Source: Streptomyces tanashiensis
GTDB lineage: Bacteria; Actinomycetota; Actinomycetes; Streptomycetales; Streptomycetaceae
Direction of reading: 5' to 3'
Assembly: GCF_014648895.1 (NCBI RefSeq)
Contig: NZ_BMRZ01000008.1
Location: forward strand, 265,477-329,476
Length of the DNA: 64,000 nucleotides
Part shown: positions 35,864 to 44,872 of the stretch, piece by piece
How positions within the stretch are numbered: the stretch's first letter is position 1
Layout of the letters: each line of letters begins with the position of its first letter
The notes under the pieces: generated by a model
Told to the model about the DNA's origin: nothing
What the model saw: only the letters and a program-made list of their open reading frames with translations
Database searches by the model: none
Position numbers and translations under genes: made by a program

Positions 35864-37588
35864 TCAGGGCGTCATCTCGTACGCCCCCGACAGCGCCTCC
35901 ACCCGCTGCCAGACGCGCCCCGACCGCGCCTCGTCGACCACGGGGCGCCGCACGGCGCCGAGCGCCCAGAGCTGCTGCTGCTCGGTCGCGGAGTCCTTGC
36001 CGTGCAGCTCGACCGCGTGGGCGGAGAAGTCGCGGACCAGGACGGCGAACAGCTCGTCGAGCACGTCCTCGTCGAGACCGGTCAGAGCGGCCTGCTCCAG
36101 GACCAGCTGCCCGTGGACGACCAGCGCGAAGAGCTGACCGACGGCGAGGAGCAGGTCGAGGTCACGGCTCTGCTCCTCGTCGGGAGCCGCCTTGAGGACG
36201 AACTCGCAGAGCGCGTCCGCCTGTTCGCGGAAGCGGGCGACGTTGGGCACATGGGCGTACGCCTCGTAGGCCGGCCGCCAGTCGTGGAAGCGGACCGAGC
36301 CGAGACCGCGCGCCGGGCCCTGACGGAAGAGGAAGGTGTCGTCGGCCGCGTCCTGACGGGTCGGGACGGGCTCGTACGCGACCGGGTCGAGGAGGTGGTT
36401 GCGCATGAACTTCAGGATCAGCGCCAGGTTGACGTGGACCGTCCCCTCCAGCTTCGGCAGGCCGCGGATCTCCACGGCGGCCTCGGCGAAGTAGTTGTCC
36501 TTCTCGAAGCCCTTGGCGGCGATGACGTCCCACATCAGGTCGATGACCTTCTCGCCCTCCGTGGTCACCTTCATCTTCGTCATCGGGTTGAAGAGGAGGT
36601 AGCGGCGGTCGTCGGGGCCCGCGGTGCGGAAGTAGTCGACGGCGCGGTCGCTGAACAGCTTCATGCCGACGAGCCGGACGTACGCGTCGGTCAACTCGCG
36701 CCGCACGTGCGGGAAGACGGTGACGGGGCGGCCGTACAGGATGCGGTTCTGCGCGTGGGTGACGGCCTCGTACATCGCGTGCTCGCAGATGCCGATCGAG
36801 GCGGTGCACAGGTTGAACTTGCCGACGTTGACGGTGTTGAGCGCGGCGTCGAAGGCGGCACGGCCGGTGTGCAGCACGTCCTCGGCGGCGACCGGGTACT
36901 CCTCCAGACGGAACTCGCTGACGTACTTCGAGGAGTCGACGACGTTCTTGACCAGGTGGTACGCCGGGTGGCGGCTGTCGGCGGCGAAGAAGACGTAGCC
37001 CTCGGGGCCCTCGACGTCGGTGCGGCGGCCGAAGACGGAGACGAGTCCGGCGGCGTTGCCGTTGCCGATGTAGTACTTGGAGCCGGTGGCGCGGAAGCCG
37101 CCCGCGCCGTCGGGCTCCAGGAGCATGTCCGTGGAGTAGATGTCGGCGCCGTGGGACTTCTCGGAGAGCCCGAACGCGAACACCTCCCCCTGGGAGAGGA
37201 GTTCGGCGGCGCGGGCGCGGGCGGCGGCGTTGTCGCTCTGCCAGACCGGGCCGAGGCCGAGGATCGTGACCTGCCAGGCGTACCAGTAGTCGAGGCCGTA
37301 GAAGCCGAGGATCTCGTTGAGGGCGGCGATGCGGGCGGTGTCCCAGCGCTTGTCGCCCTCGTGCTCACCGGCGGCGGAGGACGGCGTCAGGAAGGTCGCG
37401 AAGAGCCCTTCCTCGGCGGCGAAGGCCAGGAAGTCGCCGAGCCAGGCACGGGTCCGGTAGTCCTCGATGATCCGGCGCTTGCCGCGCGCCTCGAACCAGT
37501 CGACGGTGGCCCGCAGCAGCCGGCGGGTCTCCGGGTCGAAGTGCGCGGGGTCGTAGGTGTGCGGGTTGAACAGCAGCGGGTCGGCCAT
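35864..37588 (-). CDS. Acyl-CoA dehydrogenase / acyl-CoA oxidase family flavoprotein
   Basis: This 574-residue protein is longer than short-chain acyl-CoA dehydrogenases (about 380) and shorter than acyl-CoA oxidases (about 650). The FAD-binding middle domain is marked by GEVFAFGLSEKSHGADIYST and ATGSKYYIGNGNAAGLVSVF. The helical C-terminal half contains RILYGRPVTVFPHVRRELTD, and a further C-terminal extension follows. It probably oxidises an unusual acyl-CoA; the catalytic Glu is not certain by eye. The gene follows padR on the same strand after 52 bases, so it may be under PadR control. Confidence 0.85.
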   Translation of the reverse strand: MADPLLFNPHTYDPAHFDPETRRLLRATVDWFEARGKRRIIEDYRTRAWLGDFLAFAAEEGLFATFLTPSSAAGEHEGDKRWDTARIAALNEILGFYGLDYWYAWQVTILGLGPVWQSDNAAARARAAELLSQGEVFAFGLSEKSHGADIYSTDMLLEPDGAGGFRATGSKYYIGNGNAAGLVSVFGRRTDVEGPEGYVFFAADSRHPAYHLVKNVVDSSKYVSEFRLEEYPVAAEDVLHTGRAAFDAALNTVNVGKFNLCTASIGICEHAMYEAVTHAQNRILYGRPVTVFPHVRRELTDAYVRLVGMKLFSDRAVDYFRTAGPDDRRYLLFNPMTKMKVTTEGEKVIDLMWDVIAAKGFEKDNYFAEAAVEIRGLPKLEGTVHVNLALILKFMRNHLLDPVAYEPVPTRQDAADDTFLFRQGPARGLGSVRFHDWRPAYEAYAHVPNVARFREQADALCEFVLKAAPDEEQSRDLDLLLAVGQLFALVVHGQLVLEQAALTGLDEDVLDELFAVLVRDFSAHAVELHGKDSATEQQQLWALGAVRRPVVDEARSGRVWQRVEALSGAYEMTP

Positions 37589-37640
37589 GACGTCCGCCTT
37601 TCCGGCTCGGGATGAGGGTGTGGTGGTGCGGGGGTGTGGT

Positions 37641-38198
37641 TCAGCGCCCGGCTTCGAACCGGGCGAGCGTGGCGAGGACGTCGTCGAGCCAGGCGATCAT
37701 CATCCGCTCGTACGCGATGCCGCCGCGGAGCACGGCGTGCTGGAGCTCCCGCTCGGCGTCGGGCGGACCGTCCGCGCCCGACGACGGGAAGTCCCGCGCC
37801 TCGCCCGCGCGGTAGTGCTCCAGGCGATCGGTGTGCGCCTGCCGGTGCCGCCGGACCTCGCCGATCAGTGCGGCCGGATCGTCGAAGGCGGCACCGCGGA
37901 TCTTCACCGCGAGGTCGTGCCGCACGCTCTCGGGCTCGATCGGCGCGTGCAGCCACGCGGAGAGCGCGTCCCGGCCGGGCCCGGCGACGGAGTACTCCTT
38001 CTTGTCCGGGCGCCCCTGCTGCGGCACGTCCCGGACGTCCACCCAGCCGTCGCTCTCCATGCGCTTGAGCACGCGGTAGATCTGCTGGTGGGTGGCGGTC
38101 CAGAAGTACCCGATGGACCGCTCGAAGCGCCGGGCCAGCTCATAGCCGGATCCGGGCTTCTCGAGCAGGGAGACGAGGATCGCGTGGTCGAGCGCCAT
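37641..38198 (-). CDS. PadR-family transcriptional regulator
   Basis: This 185-residue repressor has an N-terminal winged helix (about 1-90: HAILVSLLEKPGSGYELARR, QQIYRVLKRMESDGWV) and a C-terminal helical dimerisation domain with basic/acidic heptads (RRHRQAHTDRLEHYRAGEAR). The ATG is at 38198. A perfect palindrome sits 11 bases above the start, consistent with autoregulation. The gene is divergent from the macro-UDG-ART gene, 132 bases away, and precedes the acyl-CoA dehydrogenase gene. The ligand is unknown; PadR proteins often sense phenolics or other lipophilic compounds. Confidence 0.9.
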   Translation of the reverse strand: MALDHAILVSLLEKPGSGYELARRFERSIGYFWTATHQQIYRVLKRMESDGWVDVRDVPQQGRPDKKEYSVAGPGRDALSAWLHAPIEPESVRHDLAVKIRGAAFDDPAALIGEVRRHRQAHTDRLEHYRAGEARDFPSSGADGPPDAERELQHAVLRGGIAYERMMIAWLDDVLATLARFEAGR

Positions 38199-38208
38199 GC
38201 GCCAGATC

Positions 38209-38234
38209 TTGCTATGCAACGAGTTGCATAGCAA
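38209..38234. promoter_or_regulatory. PadR operator palindrome
   Basis: TTGCTATGCAAC and its exact reverse complement flank a GA spacer (12-bp arms). The ATGCAA...TTGCAT core resembles PadR-family operators. It lies 11 bases above padR and 97 bases above the macro-UDG-ART gene, so it could control both. Confidence 0.75.
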
Positions 38235-38330
38235 GCAGGGTCGGGCCGATGAGACACGGCTCACGGGCGTTGTCAGTGGTGCGCGATAGCTTCGAGAACG
38301 TTCGAAAGAGTGCACGAGGAGGGGGAATTC

Positions 38331-40595
38331 GTGGGTGTCGAGCGTGCGGTGAAGGTCGTTCTCGTCGATGTCAACGACGAGGTGGTGGAGGCCTGGCGGT
38401 CCGCGTTCGCGGACACGCCCGGGGTCGAGATCCGCAAGGGGTCCCTTCTCGACGTGGACGTCGACGCGTGGGTGTCCCCGACCAACGCGCGGGGGCGGAT
38501 GGACGGAGGGGTCGACGCCGTCGTCAAGCGGCACCTCGGCGCCGGGGTCCAGGTGCGGGTGCAGCGGGCGATCCGTGACGGTTTCGGCGGGATTCTGCCG
38601 GTGGGCAGCGCGGTGTGCGTCCCGTCCGGGGCGGCCGTGCCCCGGTATCTGATCTCGACGCCGACGATGCGGCAGTCCTCGCAGGACGTCAGCGCCACCA
38701 TGAACGTGGCGCTGGCGTGCGCGGCCGCGTTCCAGGCGGTGCACCTGCAGAATCTGGCGAAGCCCGGCAGCATCCGGTCGGTGGCACTCGTCGGGATGGG
38801 CGCGCGGACGGGGCAGGTGCCCGCCCAGGTGTGCGCCAACCTGATGTGGACGGGCTACACCCTCTTCCACGACCACGGATTCACGGACTACGACGAGCTG
38901 CGGGCGGCGGTGCTGGGGCAGCTCGACGACATCGAGGGCGCGGGGCCGGCGCAGCGGGTGCGGATCAAGGTGCCGGAGCAGAAGCCCGCCGCCGCGCCCT
39001 CGGACCCGCTGGGTCTTGCCGAGCTGTTCACCGGGGGAGGTGAGCCGTGGCTGCCGCTGCTCGGCCCGGTGATCGAGGCACAGCCGGGGGCCGGTGCCTT
39101 CATCGGCCCGAAGCGGAGCCCGGAGGTGGTTCCGGTGCGCGAGCTGACGTTCCAGGCGCTGAAGCCGCATCCGCCGCACAAGTGGAAGGTGGTCGCCTTC
39201 GGGCAGAACCCGTATCCGCGGGCGGAGAGCGCCACCGGCATCGCGATGTTCGACAACACCTTCCACGACTGGAAGGACAGCCAGTTCGGCCGGGTGGTCA
39301 GCATTCGCTGCCTCATCAAGGCGGCGGCGATGTGGAAGTACGGCATCGCCAAGAAGACGCCGATCGCCGACGTCCGGGCGCTGCTGAAGAAGGAGGACAC
39401 GGTCCAGCCGCCGGAGTGGTTCCAGGCGATGCTGACGCAGGGTGTGCTCCTGCTGAACGCCTCCCTGACGGCGAGTGCGGACGGAGCGGTGCCGACCGAT
39501 CAGCACACGTCCTTCTGGCGGCCCGTGGCCGAGCAGATCGTCGAGGAGATCCTCCGGGCGAAGCAGGACGCCGAGGGTGAGGACCGCGGGGTGGTGTTCG
39601 CCTGGTGGGGCGCGCACGCCCGGAGCCTGAAGCGGGTCGTCCAGCGGCTGGAGAAGAAGTACCCGGGCGTCGAGGTACGGCACCTGGACCACGCGAATCC
39701 GGCGGCGCAGGGGGACGTCTTCTGCGAGGGCGACCACTTCGCCCAGGTGAACGACGCCCTGGCGGCGGTGGGGGCCGAGCCGGTCGACTGGCTGCCGCGC
39801 AAGGGCTGGGACCAGGACACGAGTGGCGGCGCCGGGTCGGGCGGCGGCGGTGTCGCGGAGCGCATGGGCGCGTTCATCGCGTCGACGATGGAGCTGCACC
39901 AGCTCTATCTGGAGCGCCTCACGAGCGTCAAGGACGAGGGGCTCGTCCTGCCGCCGATCACCGGGGTGTTCGACCTGCCCGTGATGGACTTCCGGAAGGC
40001 CGTGGAGCCGGTGACTCGGGTCCTGGCGAACCTGGACGGGTACGTCGAGCGGTCGAGCCGGTTCGCGGAGACCAAGGTGGCGGAGGCGGAGGCCGCGGGC
40101 GGGCCCGGGCTGTCCGCCGACGCGATCTCGGCGCTGTACCTGTACACGTGCGAGTCGGCGTTCTACCGCGAGATCAACGCCGTGCTGCGGTCCCCGGACC
40201 GGGAGCGGCTGGTGCCGTACCTGCCGTACCTGCGCCTGCTGTTCTCGGCCGTCGCCGACCTTCCGGCGCAGACACGGCCGCTGTGGCGCGGTGTGGCGCT
40301 GGATCTGCGGTCGCAGTATCCGCTGGGCCGCACGGTAACCTGGTGGGGCGTCTCGTCGTGCACGTCCGAGCCCGGCGTGGCGCGGTCCTTCCTCGGGAGC
40401 CGCGGCCGGCGAACCCTGTTCGAGGTGACTCCGACGCGTGCGGTGGGGATCCGGCGGTTCTCCGCGTTCACGGGCGAGGAGGAGTACATCCTCACCCCCG
40501 GCACCCAGCTGAAGGTGACGGATGTGAAGACCGAGCGCGGCGGCCTGTGCACCGTGCGGCTGACCGAACTGGAGGGCCAGGGGCTGGTGTCGTAG
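38331..40595 (+). CDS. Macro domain-uracil-DNA glycosylase-ADP-ribosyltransferase fusion
   Basis: This 754-residue cytoplasmic protein joins three enzyme folds. Residues about 8-205 form a macro domain (SPTN 49-52, then DGGVD 58-62, and the strand RYLISTPTMR), which binds or hydrolyses ADP-ribose. Residues about 265-490 form a family-1 uracil-DNA-glycosylase-like domain: GQNPY (291-295), GVLLLNASLT (Asn376), VVFAWWGAHA and DHANPAA (His454). The usual catalytic Asp of GQDPY is Asn293. Residues about 505-750 form an R-S-E ADP-ribosyltransferase: Arg653 (LWRGV), Ser-x-x-Thr-Ser (675-679) and E716-E-E718. A Gly-rich linker (497-507) precedes it. The GTG at 38331 has GAGGAGGGGG upstream. No toxin-immunity partner is seen, so modification and reversal may sit on one chain. 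Target unknown. Confidence 0.82.
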   Translation: MGVERAVKVVLVDVNDEVVEAWRSAFADTPGVEIRKGSLLDVDVDAWVSPTNARGRMDGGVDAVVKRHLGAGVQVRVQRAIRDGFGGILPVGSAVCVPSGAAVPRYLISTPTMRQSSQDVSATMNVALACAAAFQAVHLQNLAKPGSIRSVALVGMGARTGQVPAQVCANLMWTGYTLFHDHGFTDYDELRAAVLGQLDDIEGAGPAQRVRIKVPEQKPAAAPSDPLGLAELFTGGGEPWLPLLGPVIEAQPGAGAFIGPKRSPEVVPVRELTFQALKPHPPHKWKVVAFGQNPYPRAESATGIAMFDNTFHDWKDSQFGRVVSIRCLIKAAAMWKYGIAKKTPIADVRALLKKEDTVQPPEWFQAMLTQGVLLLNASLTASADGAVPTDQHTSFWRPVAEQIVEEILRAKQDAEGEDRGVVFAWWGAHARSLKRVVQRLEKKYPGVEVRHLDHANPAAQGDVFCEGDHFAQVNDALAAVGAEPVDWLPRKGWDQDTSGGAGSGGGGVAERMGAFIASTMELHQLYLERLTSVKDEGLVLPPITGVFDLPVMDFRKAVEPVTRVLANLDGYVERSSRFAETKVAEAEAAGGPGLSADAISALYLYTCESAFYREINAVLRSPDRERLVPYLPYLRLLFSAVADLPAQTRPLWRGVALDLRSQYPLGRTVTWWGVSSCTSEPGVARSFLGSRGRRTLFEVTPTRAVGIRRFSAFTGEEEYILTPGTQLKVTDVKTERGGLCTVRLTELEGQGLVS

Positions 40596-40688
40596 GCCGC
40601 GACGGCCCGCGGGGGCGGGGCCGCCGGCCGGTCCCGCCCCTGCGCGGACGAGGCCGTGGACGACCGGCGTACGGGTAACCTGACCTGC

Positions 40689-43385
40689 ATGCTTTACGGG
40701 AGGGATGCCGAGCGATCGGTCATAGGCAGGCTGCTGGAGGACGCCCGCACCGGGACGAGCGGTGTCCTGGTGGTCCGGGGTGAACCGGGCATCGGCAAAA
40801 CGGCGTTGCTGGACTCGTTCGCCGTCCACGGCGACATGCTGGTGCTGCGGGGCGTGGGGATCGAGTCGGAGGCCGAGCTTCCCTTCGGCGGCCTGCACCT
40901 GCTGCTCCGTCCGGTGCTCGCGGAGCAGTTGAGGGGTCTCCCCGAGCCCCAACGCCAGGCGTTGGAAGGGGCGTTCGGTCTCGCCCTGGGCGTGCGCGCG
41001 GACCGGATGATGGTCGGCCTCGCCGTGCTGACCCTCCTGTCGGAGCTGGCCGAGGACGCCCCCGTACTGTGCCTGATCGACGACGCCCAGTGGCTGGATC
41101 GGCCCTCGGCCGAGGCGCTGCTGTTCGCGGCGAGGCGGCTGGGGGCCGAGGGCGTCGCCATGGTGTTCGCGGTCCGGGACGGCGAAGCCCCTTTCCCGAC
41201 ACCCGGGTTGACGGAACTGCGGCTGGAGGGGCTGTCCGGCGACGCGGCCGCCGCCCTGGTCGACGCCCGCGAGGGAGACCTGGCCTCGGAGGTCCGCCGG
41301 CGGGTCCTCACCGAGGCGGCGGGCAACCCCCTCGCCCTGATCGAACTGCCCACCGCACTCGCCACCTCCACGCCGGGACCCGCGCTCCCCCTCACCAACC
41401 GGCTGCGGCTGGCCTTCCACGCCCAGGCCGGCGGACTGCCCGAGGCGAGCCGGACCCTCCTCCTGGTGGCCGCCGCCGACGACACCGGCGACCTGGGCCT
41501 GCTGTTGAGAGCCGCGGAGTCGATGGGCGCGGGCATCGAGGACCTGCCCGCCGTGGAGAAGACGGGCCTGCTGCGGGTCGACGGCCCCCAGGTGACCTTC
41601 CGGCATCCCCTGGTACGGGCCGCGGTCTACCAGGGCACCCCCCTCGACCGACGCCTGCGCGCGCACCGGGCGTTGGCGGACGCGCTGGTCGACGCCGACC
41701 AGGCCGACCGGCGGGCCTGGCACCTGGCCTCCGCCGCCACGGGACCCGACGCCGACATCGCGGCCGAGCTGGAGCGCACCGCGTCGCTGGCCGCCGGACG
41801 CAAGGGGTACGCGGCGTCCGCCGCGGCCTACGAGCGGGCGGCCCAGCTGGCCGCCACGGCCGAGGTCCGCACCCGCCTGCTCACCCTCGCCGCCGAGACC
41901 GCCCTGGAGTCCGGCGCCCTCGCCCGGGCCCAGGCGCTGGCCGAGCGGGTCACCGACCCGGTGGCCCGCCGCGGCCTGGTCCGGGTCCGGGCGACGGCCG
42001 CGGCCGGGCAGGGCTTCCTGCGCCAGGCCCACGCCCTGCAGCTGGCGGAGGCCACGAGGCTCGCGGAGAGCGACCCCGTCGGGGCGGTCGAGGTGATGAT
42101 GGACGCCCTGCACACCACCTGGTTCGCGGGCGAGCACGACCTCGCCACCGTGACGGCGAACCGGCTGGAGACGCTGCGGCCGCCCGCGGGCGATCCCGCG
42201 TGGTCGGTGCTGCGGCTCCAGGGCTGGCTGACGGCCCTGGCGCTCGGTCGCTCCACCGAGCGGCTGCCCGGCCTGGCGGAGGTCTTCGCGCAGGCGGCCG
42301 CCCTGCGGGCGCACGAGGCCAGGGACGTGCTGATGATCTGCGGCATCGGCCTGATGGGCGGCCTCGACACGGAAGCCGAGACCCTGGCGTCGGACGTCGC
42401 GGCCGCGGCACGGACCGCCGGCCGGGTCGGCGTACTCCCCTCGGCCCTGTACTACGCGGCGATCTCCCAGACCTTCCTGGGCCGCTACCGTGACGCCGCC
42501 ACCAGCGCCGCGGAGGCCCTCGGCATCGCCGAGGCCACCGGACAGCCCCACTGGGTGAGTCACGCGCAGGGCGTACTGGCCTATCTCTCGGCGATCGAGG
42601 GCGACGAGGACCGCTGCCGCGACCTCGCCCGCCAGGCGCTGACCGACCCCGGCACGGGCGCCCGGCCCGCGGGCCTGCACCGGGCCAGATGGGCGCTCGG
42701 TCTGCTCGACCTCGGTCACGGCAGGGTCCGGGAGGCCCTGGATCACCTCTCGGTGCTGTACCACGGCCCGGCGCGGCACCAACTGCCCGCCGAACGCAGC
42801 CTGCCCGACCTGATCGAGGCCGCGGTACGCCTGGGCGAGGCCGACCTGGCCACGGGGGCGCTCGACCGGCTGACGGACCTGGCACACCGGGTGCCCGCAC
42901 CCTCGATCGAGGCGCTCCTGCAGCGCTGCCGGGCCCTGCTCGACCCCCGGGACGACACCTTCGCCCTGGCGCTTCGACTCCACGACCGTGACAGCCGGCC
43001 CTTCGAACACGCCCGTACGCGGCTGTTGTACGGCGAGTGGCTGCGCCGGGACCGCCGCAAGTCCGAGGCGAGGACGCACCTGGCCGCGGCCCTGGAGGCC
43101 TTCGACGTGATCGGCGCCCGGGCCTGGGCCGACCGCGCCCAGACCGAACTGGAGGCCACCGGCGTCGCGACGGCTCCCCGTCGCGGCCCGGGTGTCCTCT
43201 CGCTGCTCACCCCGCAGGAGCTGCACATCGTCACGCTGGCGGCGGACGGCATGTCGAACAAGGACATCGCCGCCCAGCTGTTCATCAGCCCCAGGACGGT
43301 CGGACACCACCTCTACCGGGCCTACCCCAAGCTGGGCGTGGCCTCGCGCCATGAACTGCCGGACGTCATGGCCGCCCATCGGTAG
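40689..43385 (+). CDS. Large ATP-binding LuxR-family (LAL) regulator
   Basis: This 898-residue regulator has an N-terminal AAA/STAND ATPase with Walker A GEPGIGKTALLD (about 31-42) and Walker B CLIDDAQWLD. A long TPR-like helical middle follows. A C-terminal LuxR helix-turn-helix (about 835-890: LTPQELHIVTLAADGMSNKD, then LFISPRTVGHHLYRAYPKLG) binds DNA. The ATG at 40689 has TAACCT about 8 bases upstream and no ribosome-binding site, so a leaderless message is likely. It may activate the GNAT-VOC genes that follow on the same strand, or distant targets; position alone supports the former. Confidence 0.9.
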   Translation: MLYGRDAERSVIGRLLEDARTGTSGVLVVRGEPGIGKTALLDSFAVHGDMLVLRGVGIESEAELPFGGLHLLLRPVLAEQLRGLPEPQRQALEGAFGLALGVRADRMMVGLAVLTLLSELAEDAPVLCLIDDAQWLDRPSAEALLFAARRLGAEGVAMVFAVRDGEAPFPTPGLTELRLEGLSGDAAAALVDAREGDLASEVRRRVLTEAAGNPLALIELPTALATSTPGPALPLTNRLRLAFHAQAGGLPEASRTLLLVAAADDTGDLGLLLRAAESMGAGIEDLPAVEKTGLLRVDGPQVTFRHPLVRAAVYQGTPLDRRLRAHRALADALVDADQADRRAWHLASAATGPDADIAAELERTASLAAGRKGYAASAAAYERAAQLAATAEVRTRLLTLAAETALESGALARAQALAERVTDPVARRGLVRVRATAAAGQGFLRQAHALQLAEATRLAESDPVGAVEVMMDALHTTWFAGEHDLATVTANRLETLRPPAGDPAWSVLRLQGWLTALALGRSTERLPGLAEVFAQAAALRAHEARDVLMICGIGLMGGLDTEAETLASDVAAAARTAGRVGVLPSALYYAAISQTFLGRYRDAATSAAEALGIAEATGQPHWVSHAQGVLAYLSAIEGDEDRCRDLARQALTDPGTGARPAGLHRARWALGLLDLGHGRVREALDHLSVLYHGPARHQLPAERSLPDLIEAAVRLGEADLATGALDRLTDLAHRVPAPSIEALLQRCRALLDPRDDTFALALRLHDRDSRPFEHARTRLLYGEWLRRDRRKSEARTHLAAALEAFDVIGARAWADRAQTELEATGVATAPRRGPGVLSLLTPQELHIVTLAADGMSNKDIAAQLFISPRTVGHHLYRAYPKLGVASRHELPDVMAAHR

Positions 43386-43499
43386 CCGATGACTGATACG
43401 GCGGCCCCTGTCGGTCGCCGGGACAGGTAACGCAGGCCGATTCCCCGGGTGGGGGTGCTCCCTAGCGTGGAGACCACACCGATCCGAGGAGCTTTCCCC

Positions 43500-44522
43500 T
43501 TGTCCCAGCAGATCCACGTCGCCCCCGTGGCCTGGCTGTCGGCCGAACAGACCGCCGCCTGGCACGCCGTGGTCAGCGCCGCCGGCCGGCACGACCTTCC
43601 GGACCGGCCGACGCCCAGCCCCAAGCAGGTGCACGCCCAGCTCACCACGGCGGGCCTGGACAGCCACAGACTCTTCTGGCTGGCCACCGGACCCGACAGC
43701 ACGGTCGTCGGTGTGGCGGGGCTGCGCCTCTTCACCTCACCCGGCCAGGACCACCTGGCCGAGCTGGAACTGCACGTCCACCCGGACGCCCGGCGCCGCG
43801 GCGTGGGCACCCAGCTGCTGTCCACGGCCGCCTTCGCCGCCCAGGTCGAACGGCGCCGCAGCATGCTGACCGTGACCACCGACGGCACCGCGGGCGACGC
43901 CTTCTGCACCGCGCGCTCCTTCCGCCGTGTCATGACGCTCCATCAACTCCTGCTGCCCGTCGCGGAGGCCGACGACACCGCGGCCGACACCGAGCACCCC
44001 GGCTACGAACTGGCCGGCTGGACCGGCACGGTCCCCGACCACCTCGCCGCCACCTTCGCCGCGGCGAAGAACGCGATGAACGACATGCCGACCGGGGACA
44101 TGGACTACGGCCGCGTGAGCTGGGACGCCGACCGGGTCCGCAAGATGGCCCAGGTCCTCGCGGACCGGGGAGACACCCTGCTCACCCTCGCCGCCCTCAA
44201 GGGCGACACCATGGGCGGCTACACCGAGATCGTCATCCGCGCCGGGGAGACCCGCCGGGCTCTGCAGTACGACACCGCCGTGGTGCCCGCCCACCGCGGA
44301 CACGGGCTCGGGCTGTGGCTGAAGGCCACCATGCTGCGCACCCTCAAGGACACCCACCCCGGCATCGTCGAGATCGAGACCGACAACGCCGACGACAACA
44401 CCCACATGCTCGCCGTCAACCGGTGCCTCGGCTTCCGCCCCCAGCAGATCGTCCACGAGTACCAGCTCGACCTGCCGGCGCCTGACCACAGCACCCGAGG
44501 AGCATCCGTATGCGCAGACTGA
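43500..44522 (+). CDS. Tandem GNAT-family N-acetyltransferase
   Basis: This 340-residue protein contains two GNAT folds. The N-terminal one has the acetyl-CoA loop RRRGVGTQLL (near residue 100); the C-terminal one has RGHGLGLWLKATM (near 275) and ENAxxNxxML-type EIETDNADDNTHMLAVN. The TTG at 43500 was chosen because GAGGAG lies 8 bases upstream; an upstream GTG at 43467 has no site. The acceptor substrate is unknown. The next reading frame begins inside its last codons with its own GAGGAG, so at least these two genes are co-translated. Confidence 0.85.
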   Translation: MSQQIHVAPVAWLSAEQTAAWHAVVSAAGRHDLPDRPTPSPKQVHAQLTTAGLDSHRLFWLATGPDSTVVGVAGLRLFTSPGQDHLAELELHVHPDARRRGVGTQLLSTAAFAAQVERRRSMLTVTTDGTAGDAFCTARSFRRVMTLHQLLLPVAEADDTAADTEHPGYELAGWTGTVPDHLAATFAAAKNAMNDMPTGDMDYGRVSWDADRVRKMAQVLADRGDTLLTLAALKGDTMGGYTEIVIRAGETRRALQYDTAVVPAHRGHGLGLWLKATMLRTLKDTHPGIVEIETDNADDNTHMLAVNRCLGFRPQQIVHEYQLDLPAPDHSTRGASVCAD

Positions 44523-44818
44523 CCTCCTACCTCGCCGCCACCCTCGACCGCTACCTCGCGGGCCCCGGCGACCCGCACGCCATCGTCCCCGTCGAGGGCG
44601 AGAAGGCCGTGGCGACCGTCGTCGGCTTCCCCGGGACGACATCGACGCCCGCACGCGGGCCGCTGAGCGTCGCCGGCCGTCCGGCGACACGCTTCGACAC
44701 GCTGGTCACCAGGCGCGGGACGTACCGGCCAGGGTTCGAACAGGCCCTACACGCATCTGCGGTAGTCACCGCCACCGCCTTCGCGAAGAAGCCGTCGTCA
44801 GCGGACGACCACCGATGA
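44510..44818 (+). pseudogene. Truncated RibD-C/dihydrofolate-reductase-like remnant
   Basis: The first 78 residues match the start of the dihydrofolate-reductase-like (RibD C-terminal) family: MRRLTSYLAATLDRYLAGP, GFPGTT, AGRPATRFDTLVTRRGTYRPG. The family is usually about 190 residues. Here the homology stops at residue 78 and an unrelated 24-residue tail (LHASAVVTATAFAKKPSSAD) ends it. The NADP-binding C-terminal half is missing, so the product cannot be an intact reductase. The start ATG overlaps the GNAT stop and has GAGGAG above it. It may still be translated as a short protein. Confidence 0.6.
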
Positions 44819-44872
44819 CGAACGCGTCGACGCCTACCCCGGCCCACCACACACACCGCCCGAGGAACCCTC

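Noticed and set aside
38290..38305. GAACGTTC near the macro-UDG-ART start as a LexA (SOS) box
   Set aside because: A LexA box needs four bases between the half-sites; here they abut, so it does not fit the consensus.
38198..43667. Extended 2008-codon minus frame joined to PadR
   Set aside because: Only the final 185 residues resemble PadR; the rest is antisense to the macro-UDG-ART and LuxR genes.
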